Source of the DNA: Eubacteriales bacterium | Lineage (GTDB): Bacteria > Bacillota > Clostridia > Lachnospirales > Lachnospiraceae | Reading direction: 5' to 3' | DNA length: 64,000 nt | Assembly: GCA_030524175.1 (NCBI GenBank) | Contig: JAUNHC010000015.1 | Coordinates: 57,033 to 121,032 of the forward strand | In this document: in pieces, positions 31,099-40,605 of the stretch | Layout of the letters: the number at the start of each line of letters is the position of its first letter | Position numbering within the stretch: the first letter of the stretch is position 1 | Program-made: the position numbers and the translations under genes | Notes under the pieces: model-generated | Told to the model about the DNA's origin: nothing | Seen by the model: only the letters and a program-made list of their open reading frames with translations | The model's database searches: none

Positions 31099-34000
31099 AT
31101 GAAATTAAAGAAAATCATGGCACTTTTGTTGGTGACAGCAGTTCTTGCATCCAATGCCGGCACAGTATTGGCGGCCGGAGACACAGGTATTTTGAATACA
31201 TTCCAGGATTGCGATCTTGACACAAAGCCAATGGCTCGTATGTGGTTTATAGATGCAATGGCTGGTTCCGATGAAAACGATGTCATCGAAGAAATGATTC
31301 AGGGTATGGCAGAAGGAGGCATGGGCGGTGTAGAACTGGCCTTTCTTTCGGACAATCCTTCCATTTCAGATGTGGAATTTGCAAAGGAATACGGATGGGG
31401 AAGCGAAAACTGGATAAAGGTTCTGAAAAAGGTGTTTCAGGCGGCATTGAAGGTGGAAGATGGTTTTAAAGTTGATATGACAATTACTTCCCACTGGCCG
31501 CCGGCACTGAATACCATAGATCCCAACGATACGGCTGCATCCCAGGAAATGTCTTCTTCAATTACTTATATCACCCAGGAAGACCTTGACAGAGGAAGTG
31601 TGACATTAAACCTTCCGGAAACAAAAACTGAAGACGGGGGAGGGAACCCATTTGTTTTCACGGACACATTGGTAAGTGCTGTGGCAGCAGGCTCCTGTGG
31701 GGAAAAGGAAGTCTCCTATACAACTGTTCATCCCATGATGGGGGAAAGTACTACCACAGCCACAGTTGCAGCACTGTCTTATGATAATATGCAGGATGTA
31801 ACCGGTGCTGTTACAGCATCGGAAGCATACAAGGCTGGTGTGCCGGATGAAGAAGCCTTACAGACCTGGTATGATGGAAAATATAGTGTGGAGGATGTTT
31901 CTGCTGCTTTTGGTGAGGCTCCCCAAAGTGATGCAGAGCTTGCAGACGGAAAGAGAACTCAAGAAGGTCTTCGTGCCAGGATGGCAGACACCCAGTACTC
32001 TTATACACTTGATCTGACAGGATTAGATTTGCAGGAAGGCGATGCTGTTGCAGGTGTATTCTATCGGGGAACCGGACAAATCAGATCCGGCGGCGGTTCT
32101 TACACAATGCCATATATCACCTATGCCACAAATTATTTTGCCCAGGAGGGCATACAGACAGTAATTGATTACTGGAACAATCATATTCTGAGTGATTCAG
32201 AGCTTGTGGAATTAATGGCTGCCAATGCAGAAAAAACCGGAGGTTTAAGCATTTTTGAGGACTCTATTGAGGCAAGCCACAGTACACCATTTTGGTCAAA
32301 CAATATGCTTTCCGATGGGACGCAGTACCTTGGATATGATTTTACTTCCAGTGTGCCTTTGATATTGTCCTCTGATTCTTCAACCCCATTTGTATTCGTA
32401 AATGAAGAGGGGGAGCAGATTGATACAACTCGTGTTGTTGAGGATTATGACAGTGTATTGACAGAGCTTTTTAATTCCAAACATATGAAGCCGGTTAAGG
32501 AGTGGATGGACAGTCTTGATTTTGATGTGGATTACAGGATCCAGGCATATGGAATTGAATCAATGGGTTACGTGGCAGGAGCACTTACAGCCGGAATTCC
32601 GGAAGGTGATAATGCAACAGCCGGAGATGATGACAGGATGCTTTCCACAGCAGTAAATCTGAATGCAGAGAATAATCTTTTATCCCAGGAAGCATTGACT
32701 ACCATTAAACAGCAGCTCACATGGAAAATTGCTGCTTCAGATGTGAATAATCATTCTTCTTCAGGTATCAATCGTGTTATTTTCCATGGTTCTTCCTATC
32801 CGGTATGCTTTGATGAGGGCTATAATTCATGGCCGGGATGGAACTGGGGTGGTATGAAGAACTATTATGAAGGCTTTAACTCCTGGAACAGCCGTACAGC
32901 ATGGTGGAATGATGCTGAAACTATCACTGATTACGTTTCCAGACTTCAGGCAGTTTCACAAAACGGCACTGCGAAATGTGATCTGGCCATTATGACCAAC
33001 CGGGACGGAAGCGACAGCACCTATGAAGCACTTTTGAATTCAGGGTATAGCTATAATATTATGGATGAAGAAGTTTTCAAAGAGGAGCTTGTAGATCCCC
33101 AGCTTTTCAGTGTGACAGACGGTGTATTATGTGCTGATACGGCAGGATACCGGGCAATGCTTATTTCTGACCTGGAGGCTATTTCTGTTGAAAATCTCAC
33201 TAAGATTGTGGGATTTGCAGAAAATGGTCTGCCCATCATTGTACAGGGAACAATCCCTGCCCGTACTTATGGAACGGCATCTGAAGATGAGGATGCTCAA
33301 ATCACTGATTTAATGAACCAGCTCACTGCAATGGAAAATGTGAGCACCGCAGAAACAGTGGAGGAGGCTTTGTCTGCTCTTGACGCAATGAATGTTACTC
33401 CTGCTGCATCTTATTCTTGTGAAGGGATTGAGACAACTTTACGCCGGGAGGAAAGCGGAAACTATTATAAGCTTTATAACAATTCTGGAGAAAAGGCGGA
33501 ATTTACAGTTACTCTTAGCGGAGATGGTATTCCTTATAAGATGAATACCTGGGATGGAAGTATTGAGCCTATCGCTGCTTATACGAAGACAGATACCGGC
33601 GTGGCTTTGGATGTGAGCATTGAAAAAGATGAAATGCTTGTCATTGCTGTTGCACCATCAGAAGGAGAAGTTGCAAAGGCTGCCGGTTTTGCAGGGGGCA
33701 ATAATGTGTCATTGATTGAAGAAGTGAAGGAGGAAACTGCAGATAACGGAATGGGAGGCTTTAGCTTTGGAGGAAGTGAAGAGGAATCACTGGTAAAAGA
33801 AGCTGATGCCAAATATGTAGATGGGCAGTTGGTTTTGCGCTCCACTGCAGCGAAAGATTATAATCTGACCACGGAAAACGGCGAGATTAAAGTGAGCACT
33901 CCGGAGACAAAAAGTGCTCCAGAGCTCTATGATTGGACACTGACCCTGAACAGCTATGGTCCGGATGAGGAAGCAAACAAAGTTGACCCCACAGTTGCTA

Positions 34001-34446
34001 AGATTACTACAGTAGAAATCGATCATGTAGCAGCCGGTACTGCATGGGCTTATCTTCCAACTACATATGCGGAAGAATTTGGTGTTGACAATATGAATGC
34101 AATATCAGGAACCGGTATTTATAAGACAACGATTACTATGCCGGAGGACTGGAACAGTACAGTTGACGGAGCTTACCTGGCTTTGACTTATTGTGAAAAT
34201 GATATGCTGGCCTCAGTGACCGTCAATGGACAGGAAATTTCTGACTTAAATGCTCTCAGAGATTATGTGGATCTTGGACACCTTCTTCAGGCGGGAGAGA
34301 ATGAGATTACGATTCAGATTGATACAACATTGGTGAACCGCGGACAATACGAAGGCGGACAGGCGAGGAATCCTATGGATCAGCGGGTTGATGACGGACT
34401 GATGAGTGCTGAGATTATTACTTACACGGATACAGTTATTGAATAA
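31099..34446 (+). CDS. Large secreted GH106-like glycoside hydrolase, second of a pair
   Basis: A 1115-residue paralogue of the upstream gene, with AAGGAGGAC before the ATG. It has a signal peptide (MKLKKIMALLLVTAVLAS, cleavage near VLAAG). Shared family segments are PMARMWFIDAMAG, MAEGGMGGVELAFL, VDMTITSHWPP, INRVIFHGSSYP, SWPGWNWGG, then NSRTAWWND. The C-terminal 200 residues resemble a jelly-roll or galactose-binding domain (ENEITIQIDTTLVNRG near the end, also in the paralogue). Gene duplication is evident, but length and internal segments differ, so the two probably act on different linkages or branches. It is the last gene of the unit. Confidence 0.65.
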   Translation: MKLKKIMALLLVTAVLASNAGTVLAAGDTGILNTFQDCDLDTKPMARMWFIDAMAGSDENDVIEEMIQGMAEGGMGGVELAFLSDNPSISDVEFAKEYGWGSENWIKVLKKVFQAALKVEDGFKVDMTITSHWPPALNTIDPNDTAASQEMSSSITYITQEDLDRGSVTLNLPETKTEDGGGNPFVFTDTLVSAVAAGSCGEKEVSYTTVHPMMGESTTTATVAALSYDNMQDVTGAVTASEAYKAGVPDEEALQTWYDGKYSVEDVSAAFGEAPQSDAELADGKRTQEGLRARMADTQYSYTLDLTGLDLQEGDAVAGVFYRGTGQIRSGGGSYTMPYITYATNYFAQEGIQTVIDYWNNHILSDSELVELMAANAEKTGGLSIFEDSIEASHSTPFWSNNMLSDGTQYLGYDFTSSVPLILSSDSSTPFVFVNEEGEQIDTTRVVEDYDSVLTELFNSKHMKPVKEWMDSLDFDVDYRIQAYGIESMGYVAGALTAGIPEGDNATAGDDDRMLSTAVNLNAENNLLSQEALTTIKQQLTWKIAASDVNNHSSSGINRVIFHGSSYPVCFDEGYNSWPGWNWGGMKNYYEGFNSWNSRTAWWNDAETITDYVSRLQAVSQNGTAKCDLAIMTNRDGSDSTYEALLNSGYSYNIMDEEVFKEELVDPQLFSVTDGVLCADTAGYRAMLISDLEAISVENLTKIVGFAENGLPIIVQGTIPARTYGTASEDEDAQITDLMNQLTAMENVSTAETVEEALSALDAMNVTPAASYSCEGIETTLRREESGNYYKLYNNSGEKAEFTVTLSGDGIPYKMNTWDGSIEPIAAYTKTDTGVALDVSIEKDEMLVIAVAPSEGEVAKAAGFAGGNNVSLIEEVKEETADNGMGGFSFGGSEEESLVKEADAKYVDGQLVLRSTAAKDYNLTTENGEIKVSTPETKSAPELYDWTLTLNSYGPDEEANKVDPTVAKITTVEIDHVAAGTAWAYLPTTYAEEFGVDNMNAISGTGIYKTTITMPEDWNSTVDGAYLALTYCENDMLASVTVNGQEISDLNALRDYVDLGHLLQAGENEITIQIDTTLVNRGQYEGGQARNPMDQRVDDGLMSAEIITYTDTVIE

Positions 34447-34486
34447 GTATTTGTAACAGACTGGCTATTAAAATAATATACATTCC

Positions 34487-34519
34487 AGCAGACGCATATA
34501 GATTCCTTGTGCGTCTGCT
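34487..34519. terminator. Hairpin between convergent genes
   Basis: AGCAGACGCA (34487-34496) and TGCGTCTGCT (34510-34519) form a 10-bp stem. No clear T-run follows on either strand, so it may be a weak bidirectional terminator. Confidence 0.5.
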
Positions 34520-34538
34520 AATGGTTTATAGAGGAATG

Positions 34539-35369
34539 TTAACTGCCTGCTGAAATATTTTTATTGTTTTTATGATACGTTAGTAACAACATGATTATGG
34601 CGGCTTGTATTCCATAGACTATAAGTGTTTTTATGTTCAGATTATTGTTTAATGATGTCAGCGTATACATCCCTCCTAACACGGTATTTCCCCACGCGTG
34701 AATCAGAATAGTTACCCAAATACACTTTGTCAGCCGATAGGCTGCAGCGAGGGTTAATCCCAGGATAATAGTATACAAGGTAAAGGAAGTAAAGTTCATA
34801 TCTCGTTGTGTAGAGTTCGGCAAGAACCATAGCGGGAGATGCCACACACTCCAAATAATGCCCTCGATCAAAACCGCTGCTAAAAAGGGGAAACGCTTTT
34901 CAAGCAAAGGCTGAAAAACACCCCGCCAACCAATTTCCTCTAGACCGCCGCCAAAGATCATCATCGGCATAAAGAGGATAAACAGATACCACGGATTTCC
35001 CAAATAGCTTTCCTGCACCACGCAGGCCACAAACTGAATTATCGCAAATACAAAGAGGTATCCAATACTTCTGCGGACATATGGAGTATGAAAAATCTGC
35101 CTGCAAAACACCTTAAATGTAATGCCGTTGTGCGACCTTTGTACGAAGAATGCGGCATAAGCGGGTGCCATGCCGGCACCAAAGCCTATTACTGTAAAAT
35201 AGAGGATAAGTTCTATACTCTCGCTTAACAGATTAAAGTTAAATATTGCTATCAGCAAAAGTTCTGTTCCCCAGGCTATGCCGAAGGTATAAATCAGATA
35301 ACTCCAAAGCATATGCGAATCCTGTTGTGTGATTTTGTTGTGTAATTGCTTTTTTTTATTCATAATCAT
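34539..35369 (-). CDS. CPBP/CAAX-type intramembrane metalloprotease
   Basis: A 276-residue polytopic protein with AAGGAG 5 nt before ATG 35369. It carries the family motifs: EExxxR in GGGLEEIGWRGVF (E144, E145, R149), WSVWHLPLWF (H177) and ILIHAWGN (H224). Bacterial CPBP proteins are glutamic-type intramembrane proteases, often tied to bacteriocin self-immunity or stress. It is followed on the same strand by nothing and preceded by an MFS exporter and a MerR-type regulator 16-70 nt apart, so the three form a likely operon. The regulator may control all three. Confidence 0.85.
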   Translation of the reverse strand: MIMNKKKQLHNKITQQDSHMLWSYLIYTFGIAWGTELLLIAIFNFNLLSESIELILYFTVIGFGAGMAPAYAAFFVQRSHNGITFKVFCRQIFHTPYVRRSIGYLFVFAIIQFVACVVQESYLGNPWYLFILFMPMMIFGGGLEEIGWRGVFQPLLEKRFPFLAAVLIEGIIWSVWHLPLWFLPNSTQRDMNFTSFTLYTIILGLTLAAAYRLTKCIWVTILIHAWGNTVLGGMYTLTSLNNNLNIKTLIVYGIQAAIIMLLLTYHKNNKNISAGS

Positions 35370-35384
35370 AAATTCTCCTTTGCG

Positions 35385-36647
35385 TTATATTTCTGTGAGG
35401 CAATTATTGTCACTCTTTAATTTAGACAGGACTTTTTTTGAGTATATGGCAATGACCAGGGACAGCAGGCTTGCGCCGATGATAATAACAGATTCATTTG
35501 CTAAGTGTTCAAACAGGTAACCGTATAACAACTGTCCCATTGGCTGGACACACATTATAATAGTCATAATACAGGCAATGACTTTCCCAATGAGATTCTC
35601 CGGTGTTTGTGCCTGTACAACAGCTAACATTTGTATACTGAACATGGTTGAAAAGATGGTGATCGTCAGCCCCATAACTGATAAGATGATGTACTTTGTC
35701 ATGGGTGCTGCACCTGCTGCCATTCCAATACCCAGGAGACAGCTGCAGGCAGTACAAAGGTAAAGTGTAATATGTGCTTTATACGGCAGCAGTCTTTTAT
35801 CCAAAAGAACCGTGAGCAGACCTCCGATGATACCGCCAACCGCAAGAAGCCCTTGGGTAATTCCTAGCAGACTATCTGTCAGACACAGTTTGTCAACGAT
35901 AATGACGGGTAGCCCTATGGTTATCATGGATGATAAAAACAAGTTTAGTCCCGCTGTCACAAAACAGATTTGAACAAATATGGGCTTTTCAAATCTTAAA
36001 AAGCATAAACTGTCCCGCAAGTCTTTTGTTATAATTTGAAGTATCTTATTTTGTGCTGGGTGTCTTTGAAACGGTATCTGAATAAAAATCTCCATTATGG
36101 CAGAAAGAATGAAGCATACAATACTTACCCTTAGAATAAGGGTAATTCCGAATGTCCCATACAGCATACCGCCTATAATGGGACCGATAAAGTTTGCCAA
36201 TGCTCCAACTTGATTTACAACCGCATTTGCAAATAATATCTTTTCTTTTGGAACAAGTACCGGAATACTTGCCTGTACTGCTGGCTGATAGGTGCCGGAA
36301 ATACCGTACAGCAGCATAAGCGCAGTGATAAACAGGGGTATCATTGGGGCAGTTCCCAGGAGAAATGAAAAAAGTGTAATGATACCCGCTGTTAAAAAAT
36401 CCAGGCAGACCATAATATTTCGTTTGTTCACCCGGTCAGCGAGTACCCCGCCCAAAAGTGAAAGTACGATCATGGGCAGGAAAGAACAGGCGCCCACGAT
36501 TCCAAACAAAGTGGGTGAGCCGGTTTTGCGAAGTAAATATAAAGGCAAGGAAAAACGCAGAATTGCATTGCCAAATAGTGAAATTATCTGGCCTGCAACT
36601 ACAAGCGTAAAATCCTTGCCTGTTTTTTTGATTTTGCAGTTATCCAT
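35385..36647 (-). CDS. MFS drug/compound exporter
   Basis: A 420-residue protein starting at ATG 36647 (MDNCKIKKTG) with GGAGGTGAC upstream. About 12 membrane helices. The MFS loop 2-3 motif is present as GGVLADRVNKRNIM, and the N-terminus FTLVVAGQIISLFGNAILRF is typical of macrolide-efflux-like and enterobactin-exporter-like MFS proteins in Firmicutes. It is located between a CAAX protease and a MerR-like regulator in one operon, which suggests export of a drug or toxic peptide. Substrate is not readable from the sequence. Confidence 0.85.
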   Translation of the reverse strand: MDNCKIKKTGKDFTLVVAGQIISLFGNAILRFSLPLYLLRKTGSPTLFGIVGACSFLPMIVLSLLGGVLADRVNKRNIMVCLDFLTAGIITLFSFLLGTAPMIPLFITALMLLYGISGTYQPAVQASIPVLVPKEKILFANAVVNQVGALANFIGPIIGGMLYGTFGITLILRVSIVCFILSAIMEIFIQIPFQRHPAQNKILQIITKDLRDSLCFLRFEKPIFVQICFVTAGLNLFLSSMITIGLPVIIVDKLCLTDSLLGITQGLLAVGGIIGGLLTVLLDKRLLPYKAHITLYLCTACSCLLGIGMAAGAAPMTKYIILSVMGLTITIFSTMFSIQMLAVVQAQTPENLIGKVIACIMTIIMCVQPMGQLLYGYLFEHLANESVIIIGASLLSLVIAIYSKKVLSKLKSDNNCLTEI

Positions 36648-36716
36648 TTTTGTCACCTCCCTTGTGCAAATCAGTATAAGGTTGGTGGCGGCCCCCAAGT
36701 CAATGGGTGAGTTTAA

Positions 36717-37745
36717 TTATTTCAGAGGAATAAACACTTCATAAAAATTATGTTCTGTGTGCTCTGATAACTCCACGAAACGGACAAAAATATAAACAAC
36801 TCCTTTGAAGCTTTCTCCGTGTTCCTTTGCCCACTGAAAGCTTGAAAAGAACATTTCTTCCATAAGTGAATCATCGTGACTGTCCGCTTTCAATACAGTG
36901 TGCATACATTTTCCGCTTTCAAGATATGTATTTTCTCCGGCCAGTTCCTTTTTAGCTGCCTGTCTGACAAAGCACATCTTTGTTCCTTTATAACCGGATC
37001 GGTCAAACGTGACTGCACGGACAAGATTGGACAAAATATCTTCCTCCTGCAAATCCATAAATGCCAGCACCCGTTCTCTGTATTCTTTTAGAGAAGATAC
37101 GGCGTCAAAAGTCTCTGCTACATAGTATAAAGGCAGTTCTTTGACTGAAAACACTTTTTCAGATTGAGCCGCATCTTCACGGAAGGCCGCTGTTTCGGAA
37201 AGCCGTTTCACAATACGCTGCTGTTTGTAAATATTGTTTTCAATTTCCTTTATTTTTCTGCGCAGAGGCTCTGCGCCGTCATGTTTGCTGTTTCTCATAA
37301 GTTTCTTGATTTCTAATGGTGTAAAACCACGTTTTTTATAGAAGTCAATCGTCATTAAGCGTGAAACATCATCAAAGCTGAACTCCCGATATTGGCTGAT
37401 TCGGTTCCGTTCCGGAGAAATTAAACCGATTTCCTCATAATAACGCAGGGTTTCCCTTGTAAGACCAAGATTTTTATACACATCGTTTGTAAAATAGATA
37501 TCGTTATTATCAGAATCCATACTGTTGATTTTTTGTAAGGCTCCCTGTAATTGGGGATTGTCCTCAATTACCATTTTGTTTTTTGAAAACCGATGGTCGT
37601 GTGGTTTTTCAGCGTGGGCGGGTAGCAGCCATGTTTTCCCCTTCTTCAATGCCCCTTCAATTTTATTTGCTTTGCAGTAATATGCAACCATACGGCTTGA
37701 AACATTCCATTTCTGTGCCATTTCATTTGAGGTTAAGTATTCCAT
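36717..37745 (-). CDS. MerR-family regulator with an additional N-terminal excisionase-type HTH
   Basis: A 342-residue protein starting at ATG 37745 with GGAGGAA upstream. Residues 1-45 form an excisionase-like winged HTH (YLTSNEMAQKWNVSSRMVAY, GKTWLLPAHAEKP). Residues 83-150 form a second, classical MerR domain (FTNDVYKNLGLTRETLRYYE, ISQYREFSFDDVSRL). A coiled-coil (about 160-190) and a C-terminal effector-binding domain (about 200-342) follow, which resembles GyrI/BmrR-type ligand binders. It heads the operon with the MFS exporter and CAAX protease, so drug-responsive control of export is likely. The two different DNA-binding modules in one chain are unusual. Confidence 0.8.
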   Translation of the reverse strand: MEYLTSNEMAQKWNVSSRMVAYYCKANKIEGALKKGKTWLLPAHAEKPHDHRFSKNKMVIEDNPQLQGALQKINSMDSDNNDIYFTNDVYKNLGLTRETLRYYEEIGLISPERNRISQYREFSFDDVSRLMTIDFYKKRGFTPLEIKKLMRNSKHDGAEPLRRKIKEIENNIYKQQRIVKRLSETAAFREDAAQSEKVFSVKELPLYYVAETFDAVSSLKEYRERVLAFMDLQEEDILSNLVRAVTFDRSGYKGTKMCFVRQAAKKELAGENTYLESGKCMHTVLKADSHDDSLMEEMFFSSFQWAKEHGESFKGVVYIFVRFVELSEHTEHNFYEVFIPLK

Positions 37746-37834
37746 TTTATTTCCTCCCACATTTATTATACTTCGCATATCTGAAATATACAAGTAACGG
37801 GGAAAACAGGATTCACAAATTATTCACAAAATAA

Positions 37835-37877
37835 TTAGCACTCACCTCTTGACAGTGCTAACAATAAGTGTTATATT
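37835..37877 (+). promoter_or_regulatory. CIRCE operator overlapping the hsp20 promoter
   Basis: TTAGCACTC (37835-37843), 9-nt spacer, CAGTGCTAA (37853-37861): the HrcA-binding CIRCE element with one mismatch to the consensus right arm. TTGACA (37849-37854), 17-nt spacer and TATATT (37872-37877) form the promoter; the -35 lies inside the operator, so HrcA would block polymerase. Confidence 0.88.
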
Positions 37878-37969
37878 ACATCTAGAACAAGGGAGCAGAC
37901 AATAAATACTTCCCAAGTCAGTTTAATAACAACACTATTGAGATAGATAATAAACAGGAGGAATGAGTT

Positions 37970-38416
37970 ATGTTAATGCCTAGTATTTTTGGAGAAAATT
38001 TATTTGATGAGATGATGAGATTTCCAAGTGAGAGAGATTTCTTCCAGAGAAACAGCTTCCCAGAGATGAGGAAGGATTTAATGAAAACAGATATCCGTGA
38101 AGTAAACGGTAACTATGAGCTGGATATTGACCTTCCGGGATTCAAGAAAGAAGATATGAAGCTGCAGCTTAAGGATGGCAATCTCACAATTCAGGCATCA
38201 AGAACAGACAACAAGGATGAGAAGGATGATAAAGGCAGATATATTCGCAGAGAACGCTACACAGGCCACTGTTCAAGAAGCTTCTATATCGGTAAGAGTA
38301 TCCGTCAGGAGGATGTTCACGCTAAATACGAAGATGGAATCTTGAAACTCACCTTCCCTAAAGAAGAGACGAAGAAAGAAATCGAAGATAAGAAGTATAT
38401 CGCCATTGAAGGCTGA
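37970..38416 (+). CDS. hsp20: Small heat-shock protein Hsp20 (alpha-crystallin domain)
   Basis: A 148-residue protein with CAGGAGGAA before ATG 37970. The alpha-crystallin domain covers about 40-140 (DIREVNGNYELDIDLPGFKK, RSFYIGKSIRQEDVHAKYED, GILKLTFPKEE, which includes the conserved GxLxLxxPK motif). An ATP-independent holdase for unfolding proteins. It is controlled by a CIRCE element over the promoter, as in the HrcA regulon, which in Firmicutes often includes groESL and dnaK but less often a lone hsp20. A terminator follows 25 nt after the stop. Confidence 0.95.
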   Translation: MLMPSIFGENLFDEMMRFPSERDFFQRNSFPEMRKDLMKTDIREVNGNYELDIDLPGFKKEDMKLQLKDGNLTIQASRTDNKDEKDDKGRYIRRERYTGHCSRSFYIGKSIRQEDVHAKYEDGILKLTFPKEETKKEIEDKKYIAIEG

Positions 38417-38441
38417 TTTGATTTTACTCCCCCCCTATTCT

Positions 38442-38470
38442 CCCTGCCGGGTTTTCCGGCAGGGTTTTTT
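38442..38470 (+). terminator. Terminator of hsp20
   Basis: CCCTGCCGG (38442-38450) and CCGGCAGGG (38456-38464) form a 9-bp stem, followed by six T. Confidence 0.92.
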
Positions 38471-38532
38471 GTATGCAGAGAAAGTACCTCGTTTTGTTCC
38501 GGTCATTCTGTTTTACCGAAGAATTCAACTGC

Positions 38533-38561
38533 TTTACAGCCATAAGAGTGTCTGGTATACT
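38533..38561 (+). promoter_or_regulatory. Promoter of the nucleoside hydrolase gene
   Basis: TTTACA (38533-38538), 17-nt spacer, TATACT (38556-38561). The predicted start of transcription is near 38568, which favours the ATG at 38602 over one at 38575. Confidence 0.6.
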
Positions 38562-38601
38562 GGAGGAAGTGATAATGTACGGAAGCAGAGGTATAATATA
38601 T

Positions 38602-39564
38602 ATGGAAAAGATAAAAATTATTATAGACTGTGATCCAGGTGTGGATGATGCGCTGGCATTGGCGTACGCGGCGGCAAATCAGGAGATTTTTGATATTCTG
38701 GCGGTCACTACCGTTGGAGGTAATCAGACGATAGAGAAGGTTACCAGAAATGCCCTGGATTTAACAGAGTTTTATGGTCTTGATGTTCCTGTGGTAAAAG
38801 GTATGGACGGTCCGATCACCAGAGAACCTTTATATGCACCGGAGTCCCATGGTGCATCAGGTTTGGGCTACTGTGTTCTTCCTGAATCGTCCCGGACGCT
38901 GGCGGGAGATAATGCTGTTCTTTATATGCGGGAACTTCTTCTTGGGCTTGGTGAAGAGGAAAAGGTTGTTTTGATCCCTACGGGACCGCTGACAAATATT
39001 GGTCTGCTGCTGAAACTTTTCCCTGAGGTAAAGAGCAGGATTAAGGAAATATTATTTATGGGCGGAGCAGCCTGCGGCGGTAATGTAACTCCTGCAGCAG
39101 AGTTTAATATTTATGAAGACCCGGAGGCGGCTAAAATTGTATTTCATGCTGGCATTCCTATGGTCATGTGTGGTTTGGATGCCACAATGAAATGTACTTT
39201 GACCCGGAACCAGGTGGCAAAGCTCAGCCAGTCAGGACGCAAGATCGGTAAGGCGTGCGGGGATATGGTTGGATATTATCTGGAGAATTCCACAAATAAA
39301 TACAGGGGCGTTGCCAGTATTCATGATGTGGTGCCGTTAATGTATTTGATTCACCCGGAAGTATTCACTCCCAAGAGGGCGATTCTGGATGTGGATTGCT
39401 CCGAAGGTGTTTCCAGGGGGACTACAATATGTGATTTCCGCTGGTGGAAGCATGATGAGGAAGAGATGAATGGTCTTGTCCTGATGGATGCAGACAGTAA
39501 TCTGTTTCAGGAATATTTAATCACAGCTTTATATGAACTTGAAGAATCCTTAAGCGGAGAATAG
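38602..39564 (+). CDS. Inosine-uridine-type nucleoside hydrolase
   Basis: A 320-residue protein, the usual length of the family. The N-terminal calcium-binding motif reads IIIDCDPGVDDALAL (DxDxxxDD). Further family segments are VVLIPTGPLTNI, FMGGAACGGNVTPAAEFNIYEDPEAA and the C-terminal SIHDVVPLMYL with the catalytic His-Asp pair. It hydrolyses ribonucleosides to base and ribose for salvage; the preference for pyrimidines or purines is not decided by the visible residues. The ATG at 38602 has AGAGG upstream; an ATG at 38575 with GGAGG is the alternative. It stands in its own transcription unit. Confidence 0.88.
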   Translation: MEKIKIIIDCDPGVDDALALAYAAANQEIFDILAVTTVGGNQTIEKVTRNALDLTEFYGLDVPVVKGMDGPITREPLYAPESHGASGLGYCVLPESSRTLAGDNAVLYMRELLLGLGEEEKVVLIPTGPLTNIGLLLKLFPEVKSRIKEILFMGGAACGGNVTPAAEFNIYEDPEAAKIVFHAGIPMVMCGLDATMKCTLTRNQVAKLSQSGRKIGKACGDMVGYYLENSTNKYRGVASIHDVVPLMYLIHPEVFTPKRAILDVDCSEGVSRGTTICDFRWWKHDEEEMNGLVLMDADSNLFQEYLITALYELEESLSGE

Positions 39565-39645
39565 TCAAATACAGCTGCTGCATCCTGGATAGAGAAACAG
39601 AGCTTTGGTATCTGTTTTACGCAGTAAATTTAGAAGGAAATTGGT

Positions 39646-40605
39646 ATGAACTATATTGTCTTTGATTTGGAATGGAACCAGAGCCCTGATGGGAAAAAAT
39701 ATGAAAACAGCAGGCTGCCTTTTGAAATAATTGAAATAGGGGCAGTGAAACTAAATGAAAAAAAAGAAATTACGGACAGTTTCCATCGTCTGATCAAGCC
39801 GCAGGTATACAACTGGATCCATGACAGTATTCACGAGGTTATCCATGTGGACTACAAGGATCTGGCCGGAGGATTGTTGTTCCAGCAGGCGGCAAAGGAA
39901 TTCATTGAATGGTGCGGACCTGAATGGTACTTCTTCACTTGGGGCAGTCAGGATGTTATGGAATTACAGCGGAATATGAAATATTACGATATTCTGCCGC
40001 TGCTTCCCGGACCGGTAACTTATTATGATGTTCAGAAGCTGTTCAGTATATGTTATGAAGACCATAAATCCAGGAGAGCCCTGGAGTATGCTATTGACAA
40101 AATAGGAATCAGCAAAAATCATGGATTTCACAGGGCATTGGCGGATGCATACTATACTGCAGAGGTTTTAAGGAATATAGATGATTCCTATATCCTGCCT
40201 AATTCTTCTTTAGATGTATATCAGAACCCTACAAAGAAAAAGGATGAAATATATATTTCTTATCCGAATTATGACAAATATGTTTCCCGGGAGTTTTATA
40301 CCAGGGAAAAAGCTATGAAGGACAGAGAGGTGACCAGCACCAGGTGCCCGGTCTGCCACACTGCAGCCAAGCGGAAAATCCGTTGGTTTATGAATAATTC
40401 CAAGATTTACTACAGTTTGTCCGTATGTCCCGAACATGGAGATGTGAGAGGTAAAATAAGGATACGGAAAGCAGACAGCGGCAGATATTATGTGGTGAAG
40501 ACATTGAAGGTGGCTGATACAGAAGAGGCGGAGGAAATCCGTATGAAACGGGAGGCCCTCCGCCGTAAGAGACAGTTAAAAAGAAAGCTAGAGAAGGAGG
40601 TCTGA
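39646..40605 (+). CDS. DEDDh 3'-5' exonuclease-like protein
   Basis: A 319-residue protein. Exonuclease motifs: ExoI as VFDLEWNQS (D7, E9), ExoII around TWGSQDVMELQ (Asp), ExoIII as FHRALADAYYTAEV (His and Asp five apart). This is the DnaQ/KapD-like group acting on RNA or DNA 3' ends. A CxxC pair (CPVCHTAAKRK near 228-231) and a further Cys (CPEHGD) in the C-terminal part suggest a zinc-binding extension. The basic tail (MKREALRRKRQLKRKLEKEV) could bind nucleic acid. Its end overlaps by 18 nt with the convergent carboxypeptidase gene. Confidence 0.82.
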   Translation: MNYIVFDLEWNQSPDGKKYENSRLPFEIIEIGAVKLNEKKEITDSFHRLIKPQVYNWIHDSIHEVIHVDYKDLAGGLLFQQAAKEFIEWCGPEWYFFTWGSQDVMELQRNMKYYDILPLLPGPVTYYDVQKLFSICYEDHKSRRALEYAIDKIGISKNHGFHRALADAYYTAEVLRNIDDSYILPNSSLDVYQNPTKKKDEIYISYPNYDKYVSREFYTREKAMKDREVTSTRCPVCHTAAKRKIRWFMNNSKIYYSLSVCPEHGDVRGKIRIRKADSGRYYVVKTLKVADTEEAEEIRMKREALRRKRQLKRKLEKEV

